Positions 34,970-45,406 of a stretch of DNA of 64,000 bases are shown here, in pieces. The notes beneath the pieces were generated by a model. It was not told the DNA's origin. It saw only the letters and a program-made list of their open reading frames with translations, and did not search any database. The DNA is from Heterohyrax brucei (lineage: Eukaryota > Chordata > Mammalia > Hyracoidea > Procaviidae). Made by a program: the position numbers and the translations under genes. The DNA lies in NCBI GenBank assembly GCA_028571685.1, contig CM053143.1, positions 8,919,501 through 8,983,500 of the forward strand, given 5' to 3'. Position 1 is the first letter of the stretch; each line of letters starts with the position of its first letter.

Positions 34970-35675
34970 TATGCAATCTGGGAAATAAAAGTAATTCTGT
35001 ATGCTTAGACCAGAAAGCCAACTAAAGTGTGTTGAGAAGGGAAGTAACAAGTTTTAAGGCTGATTAGCACAAGTGGGTTATATCAAAAGCTAAAAGGTTT
35101 TCTAAGTACAATCTAAGATTTTGAAGGCCAGAGGAGCAGAGAGAAGGGTCTGGAGACCCTGGTTTCAGAGGAAATCTGGACTAATTGGCATAATTAATTT
35201 TTTGTTAAGAATATGTTTGACATACCACTTTGGTGATGGGCATCTTGGATCTTAAAAGCTAGCAAGTGGACTTCTAAGTAGCATCAGTTTGTCCCTATCC
35301 ATCTGGAGCAGAGGTGAATGAATGAGATCGCAGACATGAGGAAAATATGAGCCCAGTAGACAGAAGATGCCCTGCGGTCCACAGATTACATCAGCATGTG
35401 ACCAGAAGAACTAGATGGTGCCCAGCTACCAATGACTGCCCTGACAGAGAACACAGTGTAAAGTCCCTGATGTAGTGGGAGAAAAACGGGTGTGCAGAAC
35501 TAGAACTGTATTAAAAGACCACAGCTGATGGTTGATCAGACTGGAAGTTCCCCCTCAGGACGTGCCTCTGGACTGTCTATTAGCCCAGAGCTGGAACCAG
35601 TAGCAAAGTCAACCCTCCAGACAAAGATTGGACTGGATTATAAGACTAAGAGTGACGCTATGCTTCTTTATTTAA

Positions 35676-35718
<43 letters not shown>

Positions 35719-35942
35719 CATGTGTACATGTGAAGCTGCCTGAGCAGCTCCTCTTCAGAGGTGAGATGAGAGGGTAGAGGACAACAGGAGCTAGCTAAAT
35801 GGATATGGGAAATAGGGTATAGAAGGGTGGTGGGGGAGAGCAGTTAGAGTTGCACAGTGGTGTGTGTTTGGGGTTTCATATGGCAAGTTGATTTGGATTG
35901 TAAACTTTTACTTAAAGCATAATCAAACATTTTTTTAAAAAA
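34970..35942 (+). mobile_element. L1 3' UTR, 5'-truncated copy
   Basis: The order of motifs matches the 3' UTR of elephant-type L1: TGGGCATCTTGGATCTTAAA, GACCAGAAGAACTAGATGGT, GAGATGAGAGGGTAGAGGAC, GATTTGGATTGTAAACTTTT and ACTTAAAGCATAATCAAA, then an A/T tail. It differs from the copy at 10596-11215, so two L1 3' UTR subfamilies coexist. A TG microsatellite has expanded inside it. The left boundary is approximate. Confidence 0.72.
35679..35722. repeat. TG/CG dinucleotide microsatellite
   Basis: About 15-16 TG units followed by GCGCGCGC and ATGTG, an alternating purine-pyrimidine tract inside the L1 3' UTR. Confidence 0.95.
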
Positions 35943-35954
35943 GGTGACAATGCT

Positions 35955-36155
35955 TAAACACAAACAGTTGCAGTTGAGATGATTCCAACTCATGGTAATC
36001 TATATGTGTCAGAGAAGAACTGGGCTCTGTAGCATTTTTGCTGATTTTTTTAGAAGGTGATTACCAGGGCTTTCTTCAGAGATGCTTTTGGGTGGATTCC
36101 AACCTCTATTTCTTTGGTTAGCAGCTGAATGTGTTAACTATTTGCATGGCGCAGG
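35955..36155 (-). repeat. afrotherian SINE, CTGGGTGG-type subfamily
   Basis: Complement order: tail AGTTGCAGTTGAGATGATTC, middle GCTGATTTTTTTAGAAGGTG, then GGGTGGATTCCAACCTCTAT and head TTAACTATTTGCATGGCGCA. It lies directly after the L1 3' end. Confidence 0.75.
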
Positions 36156-37229
36156 GAATAGTAACATTTAAACCATTTGAAATCAGTGTTTTGAATTGAA
36201 AAATCTTTTGAAATCTTTTCCACGAAAAGAGCCACCATTTTAAGATTCCAGTATTTTCTAGTTATGCTAAAAGCTGTTAAATGAAGAGACTGTTGACTCT
36301 TAATGAAGACAGTTAAATTCTCCTACTCAGAATAGAAAGTGAGCATTTTCAAGTAAATCTATTTATTCATGGACTCAGGAGTGTCAGGGATAATGTTAAG
36401 CTGTGTTACGTTTTCCTAAGGAAGTGTGGTTAATTCACAAGTGTATATCTTTAAAGTCACATTATAGGATATACAGAGACAAAAATCCTGCTTTCACTGG
36501 CTTTGGTGCTGTTTGGGGATAATGTTAAGAGAGTCCATTGGATACACAGGAAGATGTAGATTTGTTGAAAAATACAGATAAACAATCAATATTTATTAAA
36601 GATAAGCACTCTGTGTATCTGTGGGGGTGGGTACTGACTTAGAGCTTAGAAAAATTCCATTATTACATAAATTGAGGCAACTCATTTTGATACACCTCTA
36701 AAAGTATTTTCTATTCATTTTTAACTATCATGTTACTTATTTTAAAACTATCAAAAGAAATGAAATTTTAACACATTAACATTGTGGCCTTATGTCAGCT
36801 AAGTGAAATACCTATATTCCTCACCTCAAAGTTTTGCTTTTGAAATTTTTAAAGAAATGATTACGGTATCATTTAAACTGAATGAGTAATGTGCTAAAAG
36901 TCACAGGCTCTCGTTCTGCCTTGGCTGTGTGCCCCTTTGCACTGGCAACTTCTCTTTCTCACTTAGCATCTTTTCCCTCTTTGAGTCTGATGATTTTATT
37001 TTAAAGTCAATGGGCTAGAGTGAATTCTTCCTAAGTTTCTAGTGTAAACAGCCTTTGAAACTATGCGCTACAGTATACTATGTGCTCAGGGCTACATATC
37101 CATACGAGTCAGCTGAGCAATAATCTTCCTATGAATGCTTTCCTAACTACCATATAGCCCAGGGAGTACAACTCACTTTCTTAGCATCCCTAATCTATTC
37201 TTTATATATTTGTACTATAGCATGTGAAT
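36156..37229. other. unassigned AT-rich sequence
   Basis: No confident repeat or gene. Confidence 0.45.
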
Positions 37230-37242
37230 CAATCATGTCTAA

Positions 37243-37411
37243 ACAAAACCAAAACATACACAGTGCCATCAAGTCAATGCTGACTCATAATGACCCTATA
37301 AGACAGAGTAGAACTGTCCCATAGAGTTTCCAAGGAGCACCTGGTGGATCTGAACTGCCAGTCTTTGGGTTAGCAGCTGTAGCACTTAACCGTTATGCAA
37401 CCAGGGTTTCT
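37243..37411 (-). repeat. AfroSINE copy with 13-bp TSD
   Basis: Full-length minus-strand SINE. TSD CAATCATGTCTAA at 37230-37242 and CAATCAGGTCTAA at 37412-37424. Confidence 0.92.
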
Positions 37412-37544
37412 CAATCAGGTCTAAGGTCAGTAAACAGAAGATACTAGTGTACTGAGAATCATGGCCCAGCCAAGGTAGCACATGAGCTTAGCCATAGCAA
37501 GCAGGGTGGGACTCCTGGAAGAAGACCATTGAGCAGAACCTGGA

Positions 37545-38055
37545 AGCAGGAACAGGATTGTGCTATGGCTGTCTCTGAGATTTCTGGTAGTATTTCTTCA
37601 AGGATCTCCCATGGTGAACAGGGAGCTTCTAGACTAAGACAGATTGGGAAGAAAGGCCTGGCAATCTACTTCCAAAAATGGGCCAATGAAAACCTTGTGG
37701 ATCACAACAGAATATTGTCTGATACAATGCTCAAAGATAAGCCCCCTTAGTTGGAAGGCACGGTGGACTCAAGGATGCTGGTAATCGTGAGTATAGCATG
37801 AGATCAGGCAGCATTTTGTTGCTGTTTTTATTGTGCATTGAGTTGAGGGAAACCCTGGTGGCAGTGGTTAAGTGTTATGGCTGCTAACCAAAAGGCCAGC
37901 AGTTCAAATCCGCCAGGTGCTCCTTGGAAGCTCAGTAGAACAGCTCTACTCTGTCCTATAAGGCTGCTATGAGCCAGCATCTACCCGCTGGCACTGGGTT
38001 TGGTTTGATTTTGAGTTGCTATGACTTAGGAGCTGACTCAATGTCAGCTACAAAG
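37545..38055 (+). repeat. RTE-derived SINE or internally deleted RTE, interrupted
   Basis: The RTE 5' leader body (CTCCCATGGTGAACAGGGAG, CTAGACTAAGACAGATTGGG, GAATATTGTCTGATACAATG) is joined directly to the RTE 3' tail (AGGCAGCATTTTGTTGCTGT). The tail resumes after an AfroSINE at 37846-38010 with GAGCTGACTCAATGTCAGCT. The tRNA-Gly head seen at 29432 is absent or unrecognisable. The lack of coding sequence between leader and tail fits a non-autonomous element. Confidence 0.72.
37846..38010 (+). repeat. AfroSINE nested in RTE-derived SINE
   Basis: Well-preserved SINE with head AGGGAAACCCTGGTGGCAGT and tail GCACTGGGTTTGGTTTG. Eight-base TSD TTGAGTTG at 37838-37845 and 38011-38018 splits the host element, so this SINE is the younger of the two. 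Confidence 0.9.
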
Positions 38056-38107
38056 TGAATGAGTGTAGCATTTGATTCAGGAACTGGATGCTCATAGAGC
38101 AAGAGGA

Positions 38108-38245
38108 GGGACCCTGTGGTACAGTGGTTAAGAGCTTTCTTGCTAACCAAATCCACCAGCTGCTCCTTGTAAACCCTAGGGGATAGTTCTACTCTGCAAG
38201 GTTGGTAGGAGTTAGAAATGACTTGAAAGGAATGGGTTTGGTTTT
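38108..38245 (+). repeat. AfroSINE copy with 12-bp TSD
   Basis: Plus-strand SINE shortened in the promoter region (GCTAACCAAATCCACCAGC lacks the usual AAGGTCGGCAGTTC). TSD AGAGCAAGAGGA at 38096 and AGGGCAAGAGGA at 38246. Confidence 0.9.
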
Positions 38246-38257
38246 AGGGCAAGAGGA

Positions 38258-38639
38258 AAGAAGTTGGAAGACCACCACCAAACTAATGACTTGAAGGTGA
38301 CACTATGGTAACTACGACCCAGAGTTTAGAAAGCTGCTGATCCTGTCACCACCGTTTTCTATCATGCCCACGAGGCTGGTGGGACTCTGTGATACAGAGA
38401 CGGGTCATCACGAACATGCAGATATGTCACGTCCTTGCTTGCCAGCGGGAAGACGCCTGCCACCTCACCTTCCATTTTCCAACTCCCATTCAAGTGAGTC
38501 CGATGGCATGTAGTTACAGTCTGCAAATTTAGTTTGAAAAACAGGGATAGAAGAAGCCGATTCCCAATTTTTGGAAATAGAGGAAGAGTTGAATTGTGGT
38601 TGAGAGAGTCAATGCAAAATCTACCACAGCTTGTACGGT
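38258..38639. other. unassigned sequence
   Basis: No recognised repeat or gene. Confidence 0.4.
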
Positions 38640-38800
38640 GTTTATTGTGCTGTACTCTTTTAGTTTGCTTGTCTGCCTCTATCAGTCTGTAAGCCCTTCA
38701 AAGACAGAGACAATTTATTATTAACATTTGTGTCACTAAGTCAGGGAGAAGACTGAAAGGCTTACAGTTCATTCAGGAAATGTGAATTAAATCAACAGGA
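38640..38800 (+). repeat. probable L2 or MIR 3' fragment
   Basis: CAGTCTGTAAGCCCTTCAAA then GACAGAGACAATTTATTATT resembles the shared 3' core of L2/MIR elements (CTGTAAGCTCCTTGAGGGCAGGGAC). Confidence 0.4.
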
Positions 38801-38963
38801 AACAACACAAAATGACATTATTGACTAACTAGTGGACTTAGAACATCTATAAAGGACATCAGTGAAGGCTGGAGTGGTAGGAAACCTGAAGAGAAGAAAT
38901 GGATCTCAACATATTTCTTGAAGTATGGTGGAATGTAGATGGATAAAGACACAAGGCACCTAC

Positions 38964-39138
38964 AGTTGTTAGTTGCCATGGAGTTGATTCCTACTCACGG
39001 TGACTCCTGTGTGCAGTGTATAACTGCTCCTTAGGGTTTTCATAGCTGCGACTTTCAGAAACAGGTTGCCAGATCTGTCTTCAAAGGAGCCTCTGAGCGG
39101 GTTTCAGCCACCAACCTTTCAGTTAGTAGTTGAGCACA
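38964..39138 (-). repeat. afrotherian SINE, CTGGGTGG-type subfamily
   Basis: Tail GTTGTTAGTTGCCATGGAGT, middle GAAACAGGTTGCCAGATCTG, then GAGCCTCTGAGCGGGTTTCA and a truncated head. Confidence 0.78.
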
Positions 39139-39810
39139 GCAGCATTTCTCCACCTTCTCTTTTCCTCAGACACCCCTAATATGCCTATTAAGAGAGCATA
39201 GTAACTGGTTCCATGGGTCTCTGGAATTATTTTCTGCCAATCATTAAGTTTCTCACGTATGAGAATCTCTTTTGTTTATGCTTCAAATACTTATGGATTA
39301 ATTCATCCGGTGTTTATTAAGTTTATAGTACACCATCATTTCTCCTAGTGTGGGAGATACAGCAATGAAGAAAACAAACTGAAATCTGTTTAGAAACGTA
39401 CTGAACTGTAGTAAATATTTTCAGATGCTGATATTTTGTTTGACATTATTTTAATACTTTGGAATAGTTTGTGTAATTGGATAAAACTTCTTGTATATTT
39501 TTGTATGTAGTTCAAATGGCTACTAGTATGTTTCACAATCTGGAAATTCATATGTAGGCCCTACCTTGTTATAAATGCATAATTAAGCTATTAAATGGTT
39601 AATAATTGCATTATCACCCTTCTGGAAGTTGTGGATAGAGGGTAATGATACTTTAAGTAAGGTACACAGAGTGAAGTAGACGTATTCTCCATTCTACCCT
39701 CAACATTTTGAAAAACATGAATTATACAAGAATTAAAGGAAAGTATTTAATTTGGGATTTATGCACTGATGCTGTTCAAAGCCACAAGTAAGCCTTTTTT
39801 GTGGTGGTGG
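39139..39810. other. unassigned AT-rich sequence
   Basis: No recognised repeat or gene. Confidence 0.4.
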
Positions 39811-42050
39811 TGGTTGTTTTGGGCCGTTGAGTTCTGACTCTTAGTGATGCTTTGTACAGCAAAACAGAACACTGCACAGTCCTGTGCCATCCTCATAGCT
39901 GTTATGCTTAAGCCTGTTGTTGCAGTTACTGTGTCAGTCCATCTTGTCGAGGGTCTCTCTCCTTTTCACTGACCTTCAGCTTGACCATGTGTGATGTCCT
40001 TCTCCAAATGTGCAAACCCCTGGAGTTAAAAAACAAAAAAGGAAGAAACAGCTAGACTTTTCTCAAGCTAAAAGAAATTCAAGTCTCGAGGTTCAGTATT
40101 GAAGGATTCTACAGGGAATATATTAAATGAGGCAAGAAGCATCAAAAGAAGACGATCCCCGCTGACAACATGTCCAAAGTATGTGAGATGAAGTCTCACC
40201 ATCTTTCTCCGAAAGAACATTCTGGCTGTATTTTCTCTGAGACAGACTCATTTGCTCTTAAAGCAATCAACAGTAAATTTAATATTCTTCACCAACACCG
40301 TAATTCAAAGGTATCAATTCTTCTACTGTCTTCCTCACTCATTGTCCAACTTTTTTATGCATATAAAGTGATTGAAATACCACTGCTTGGGTCAAGTGCA
40401 GTTTAGTCTTCAAGGTAACACCTTCACTTTTCAACACTTTAAAGAAGTCTTTTGCAGAAGCTTTGCCTAATGTAATGCATTGTTTGACTTCTTGGCTTCT
40501 GCTTCCATGGACATTGATAGTGGATCCAAGTACAATGAAATCTTTGACAAATTCAGTCTTCACTCTGTTTATCACGATGCTGCTTCTTGGACCAGTTGTA
40601 AGGATTTTCTTTTTTTTTTTTTTTCTGTTGACATATAATCCATATTGCAGTTTATGGTCTTTGCTCTTCATCAATAAGTGCTTTAAATCCTCTTCACTTT
40701 TAGCAAACAAGATTGTGTCATCTGCATCTCTTAAGTTGTTAATGAGTGGTCCTTCAATTCTGATGCCTTATTCTTCATACAGTTCAGGATCTTAGATCAT
40801 TTGCTCAGTATACAAACTAAGTATGATAAAAAGATATAACTCTGACACATATTTTTCCTAAATTTAAACCATACAGTATGTCCTTGTTCTGTTCGTAGGA
40901 TTGCCTCTTGTATGCATTCCTCATGAAGTACAACTAAGTGTTCTGAAATTCTCATTCTTTACAATATTATTTAAAATTTGCCATGATCCACAGTGGAATA
41001 CTTTTGCATAGTCAATAAAATAGGGGTAAACATCTTTCTGATATTTTCTGTTTTCAGCCATCATTCATCTGACATCAACATAATGTCCTTGGTTCCATGT
41101 CCTCTTCCAAATTCAGCTTAAATTTCTGAAAGTTCCCTGTTCATGTACAGCTACCATCACTTTAGAATGATTCTCAACAAAACTTTACCTGCCTGAGATA
41201 TCAATGGTATTGTTCAACACTTCCCACATTCAGTTGGGTCACCTTTCTTTGGGATGGGCATTAACACAGATCTCTTCCAGTTGGTTGTCCATTGTCCAGA
41301 TAGGCATCTTACAAATTTCTTGGTGTAGATGACTACGCACTTTCAACACTGCATTTTTTTTTTGTTGTTGTTGTTGAAACATTTCAGTTGGTATTCTGTC
41401 AGTTCCTGGAGTCTTGTTTTGTGACAATGCCTTCAGTGCAGCTTGGACTTATTTTTTCCATACCATCAGTTGCTGATCATATGTTGCCTCCTAAAATAGT
41501 TGAATCCAATTCTTTTTGGTACATTGACTCTAGGTATTCCTTTCATCTTCTTTTGATGCTTCTCACCTCATTTAATATTTTTCCTGTGGAATCGTTTAAT
41601 ACTGAACCTTGAGAACTGAATTTTGTCTTCAGTTTCTTTCAGCCTGAGAACAGTTGAGCAGTTTCTTCCCTTTTGGTTTTTTAACTACAAGTGTTTGCAC
41701 ATTTCATTATAATATTTTACTTTGTCTGTCAAGCTGCCCTTTGAAATCTTCTGTTCAGCTCTTTCACTTCACCATTTCTTGTATTTGCTTTTAGCTACTT
41801 GATGTTCATGTACAAGTTTCAGAGTCTCTTCTGACATCCATTTTGGTCTTTTCTTTCTTTCCTGTCTTTTTAATGACTTCTTGCTTTCTTTGTGTATGAT
41901 GCCCTTGATGACATTCCACAGCTCAGCTGGTCTTCAGTTATTAGTGTTCAAAGTGTCAAGTCTATTCTTGACATGTTCTCTAAATTCAGGTGGTATACAT
42001 TCATTGTTGTGTTTTGCCTCTCTTGGATTTGTTTTCAATTTTCTTCATCA
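39811..42050 (-). mobile_element. RTE LINE, 2.2-kb 5'-truncated copy with internal inversion
   Basis: A minus-strand RTE copy runs from its 3' tail (TTGTTTTGGGCCGTTGAGTT on the plus strand) to about 42050. It covers the C-terminal region, the reverse transcriptase and the linker towards the endonuclease. The catalytic box reads DADDTILFAKSEE on the minus strand (about 40690-40730), so the Asp pair is kept but the usual Tyr is not. The longest frame is 123 codons (40339-40710) with RTE motifs. The protein is broken by stops and by a 147-base reversed segment. The endonuclease is missing. Confidence 0.93.
40007..40153 (+). repeat. inverted RTE segment inside the RTE copy
   Basis: In this stretch the RTE sense strand flips to plus (AGGATTCTACAGGGAATATA, AAGCATCAAAAGAAGACGAT). 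Its reverse complement aligns throughout with about 41537-41706 of the same element (TCTTCTTTTGATGCTTCTCA and TTTTTTAACTACAAGTGTTT in that region). It replaces the expected GGGACT between CTTCTCCA and GATCCC. Both flanks resume normal minus-strand RTE sequence. Confidence 0.88.
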
Positions 42051-43028
42051 AAATGTAAAAAATAAAGCTGTTCTAGAGGACATGGAGTGAATTCAGACAC
42101 TTACCCCAATAAACACATTCCTACACAATCTGTTAATTATTTGTATAATAAAATTAAAGACCATGTGTATCATCCTTGATTTAAACAGTACCATATGCCT
42201 TACCTAGGTTGTAATTGCTTCAAGGGCAGCAACCATGTAAGCTCTGTAAATGTAATCTCTAGTTTCCTTTACTTTTGCCCACCCAGAAACTCATCAGCCA
42301 CTTTTCTGCCTATGTCACACTATCATGGGATAGTTCTGCAAATTGTTACCACAAATTTATCATTTTATTTATGTTTTCATACTTCTCAGAGCCATCTATG
42401 AACTTGAAAAATGTTTCCCTACACTCCTAATTTTCATACAACCTCTCTGGTTCCCTGTTGTAATTCTTTTGGTTTTGGATGGTCTTTGAGACTTCTTTCC
42501 TAGGCTAGAAGCTGGCTGGTACAATCTGGCATCCCAGATTCAGGCTGTGATCCAATGTTTGTCCTGAGACAGAAGGATTCCCTTTATTAGTTCTTGTAAA
42601 TTTGGTTTGGTTTTTACATATTCCTACAGAAAATTCCTGAATGAAAAACTGTTTGTTTGTCCTGATCAGAGGCACTGCATTAATTTTAACCTTAGAAAAG
42701 ATAATCCCAAGATGATACATTTGAGTATGCATCATACTCTTCTTTGTTACACAGTTTTGGGAAGCAACTGAATTGTGACTTAATATTGAATCAGTTTTTA
42801 CTTACCATCACTTCTAATGTGTAGTCTGCTTTTGTCTTACAAAGAAATATGTAAAAAAACATATGTAAATGTTTTACATATGTAAATATGTAAAAAAACA
42901 AAGGAACTACAAAAGAAGAAAAATATCTCATAATCTAACCATGAAAGATAAACAACGTTGTTATTTTAATACATTTCAGTCTAGTGTATGGTATAAGTTA
43001 AAAGAAAAAATTATCCACACTTATTCTC
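42051..43028. other. unassigned AT-rich sequence
   Basis: No confident repeat or gene. A 17-base direct repeat (AAATATGTAAAAAAACA) at 42845-42861 and 42884-42900 flanks a palindromic 22-mer. Confidence 0.45.
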
Positions 43029-43038
43029 ACATTTTCAG

Positions 43039-43060
43039 CTAGCCAAGTGCTGTCGAGTCA
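43039..43060 (-). repeat. 22-bp SINE/RTE-tail micro-insertion with TSD
   Basis: CTAGCCAAGTGCTGTCGAGT plus CA is the extreme end of the SINE/RTE tail. It lies between perfect 10-base repeats ACATTTTCAG at 43029-43038 and 43061-43070. It is read as a retroposition event that copied only about 20 bases of the RNA 3' end. Confidence 0.72.
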
Positions 43061-43257
43061 ACATTTTCAGACTGGCTACAAATGGTGATTTTCCTCCTAG
43101 TAGGTTACTTTCAGACTGTCTACATTTTAATTATGGCTCCCACTCAGACCTGCTTCTGGATTATAGCAAATTTGGGTCATAACTCTAGATTTTGTGCTCT
43201 GAGAAGATCCAGACTGCAGTGGTAAACAAAATGATACAACTTCTGGAAAATAACTGA

Positions 43258-43436
43258 AAAAGAAGAAAAGGATGCCTATTCCGAAAGACAGAGAGAGAAC
43301 AAGAGAAAGAAAGGAAGAGAGAAAGAGAAAGAAAAGGAGAGAGACAAAGAAAGAGAGAGAAAGGGAGAAAAGAGAAAAAGAAAGTGAAACATTAAGAGGG
43401 AGAGAGAAAGAGACAGAGACAGACTGAGAGAAAGAT
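43258..43436. repeat. polypurine (GAGAAA)n tract
   Basis: About 150 bases of nearly pure purine on the plus strand, made of GAGA, AAAGAA and GAAAG variants. It abuts the tail of the next SINE. Confidence 0.95.
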
Positions 43437-43439
43437 CAA

Positions 43440-43583
43440 ACCAGTTGCTGTCAAGTTGATTTACTTATAGCAACCCTATAGGGCAGAGTAGAATCACTCC
43501 ATAAGGTTTCCATGGAGTGGCTGATGGATTCAAATTCAATCTTTTGGTCAGCAGTTGAACTAACCACTATACTACCAGGGTCC
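43440..43583 (-). repeat. AfroSINE copy
   Basis: CAGTTGCTGTCAAGTTGATT tail, CCCTATAGGGCAGAGTAGAA body, and ACTATACTACCAGGGTCC head complement. The polypurine tract may have grown from its A-rich tail side. Confidence 0.85.
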
Positions 43584-43819
43584 TGTTTAATCTCAAAGAG
43601 TGTTTGAAATTAGCTAAGACACAACTATGGTTACATTCAAAGGTATACTTTTGATATGCTACAGAAACCAGGGGATACATGTCTTGGATTTTCTGAGTTA
43701 ATTTCCTTATTCACACCTCAGTCCTGTACCCTCAGGTCTTCATTTTGGGAAATACTGTCTTCTTTTCCCTTAAAGATACACTTGATTTTAATTTTGATCA
43801 AATTCACGTGAATCAATTT

Positions 43820-44442
43820 TGTTGACTGTTTGCCTTTTTTAAAAAACATACAGTGTTTTGTGCCATTGGTTAACAACTCCACAACATGTTAGTTGTCTGC
43901 CTTCTCAAGCTCCCTATTACCAGATTTTGCATCTTCTTTTGCCTTCTAATCCTTGCCCCTCAGTTGGAGTGCTCCTGCAGTCTTGTTTTGATTTACAGGA
44001 GTGTCCAGTATTTAGCTGAAAGCTTAACTTCAAGAGTGACTTCATTACTGAAGTGGAAGGCTTTCTGGTGGTTACACTTTCCAGGGGCTCCAGTTTCTAT
44101 CAGGAGAGCAAGTTCTTATTTTTCTTATTGAGTTAGAATTTCATTTTACATTTTTTTCCATCTCTATCTGAAACCCTCTGTTATGATCAAAGTCAGAGTA
44201 GTCAGTGTCAGTAGCTGCGCACCATCTAGTTTCACTGATGTCAGTCTGGTAGAGTCTGTTGTAGATGTGGTTCATTAGTCCTTTGGACTAATCTTTCCTT
44301 TGTATCTTTAGTTTTCTTCATTATTCCTTTTTCACTGATGAGGCCAGTGGTGCATCCTAGACAGCCACTCATAGGCATTTAAGACTCCAGATCCTACTCA
44401 CCTAAATAGAATATAGAATATTCTCTTCATAAACTATACTAT
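43820..44442 (-). mobile_element. L1 3' UTR, minus-strand, 5'-truncated
   Basis: Reverse complement reads GGTGAGTAGGATCTGGAGTC, AAGATTAGTCCAAAGGACTA and CTAGATGGTGCGCAGCTACT, the 3' UTR order of elephant-type L1. It stops exactly where the plus-strand L1 begins. The element's own 3' end is eroded near 43820-43840. Confidence 0.75.
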
Positions 44443-45400
44443 GGGGCAGAGTCAAGATTGGTAATTAAATGGAGCCTTCTGGTCACCTAATGAGCCCTAG
44501 GACATGTCATAGGGCTGTTAATTTGGACTTCATACCACTGAACACAAAGACTTCTCTCTTTTGCTGACCCCACTCTTGGTGAGTTTGGGATTGTACAGAC
44601 CAAAATCACCATTTTGATTTCTTTTCTCTGTCTTGGTTGGCTGGCAGAGCTGGGTCTTGACTAACGGCTAGTCTCAGACACTGGTGGGATCAGCAGGCAA
44701 AATTGCCATATTTTGAGAGCCTGGCTTAGGACTCTGTGCATCTTGCTGCCTTGGCCTCTCTTTCCACCTCTGTCATAATGTAGTTTGTATGGAAGTGGTG
44801 GTGAGCTTGTGCGAGATGCCATCTTGGATGCGGAGGCCTCAGCAGGACCTAATTCTTAGCCAGGGAGGCAATGCCTGCTCACAGCAGAATGCTTCTCTGG
44901 CAGAAAAGCAGTAGCTTACACAGTGTCACCTGTGGCTGTGGCCCGGCAACAGAGGCTGTGAACTCTGTGGATCTTGGCACCTTTGGCCTCTCTCTCCTTC
45001 TTTGCCATAGTGTAGTTTTTACGGAAGAAGTGGCGGGCATGTGCGGGATGCCATCCTGGATATGAAAGCCTCAGTGAGACCTAATTCTAGCCTGGGAGAA
45101 AGAGCCTGCCCTCAGGAGAATGCTTTGCTGGCAGAAAAGTAGTATTTTGCAGAGTCACCTGTGGCTGGACCTGTCAGGAGAAGCCAACAGGGCAGTAGCC
45201 TTGCTGTATTTTGAACTATTCCATAAACATCTGTGGTTTGATGTAGAGGTACTCACTTTGCCAGTTGGGAGGACGGACCTGTACACCTGAAGGTCTGTCA
45301 GACTTAAGAAGTGGTCAGATACCCTCTACCTTTCATTTTAAGATAGCCTAGAGAAACAACTGCAGTCCATCCTCACAGCATCTCTCCCAGCCTTTATTGA
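44443..45400 (+). promoter_or_regulatory. L1 5' UTR with two tandem monomers
   Basis: Two head-to-tail units of about 230 bases start at ACTCTGTGCATCTTGCTG (44731) and ACTCTGTGGATCTTGGCA (44962). Matching points recur at a 229-232 base offset: the ATCTTGGAT/ATCCTGGAT core, ACCTAATTCT, and GTCACCTGTGGCTG. The L1 at 58578 has only one unit. L1 5' UTRs carry the internal promoter, so tandem units would be promoter repeats; that role is inferred. Confidence 0.75.
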
Positions 45401-45406
45401 CTCACA

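Noticed and set aside
40600-40625. Poly(T) run in the RTE as a retroposed tail
   Set aside because: It lies within RTE coding sequence that normally has a T-rich stretch. No flanking direct repeat was found.
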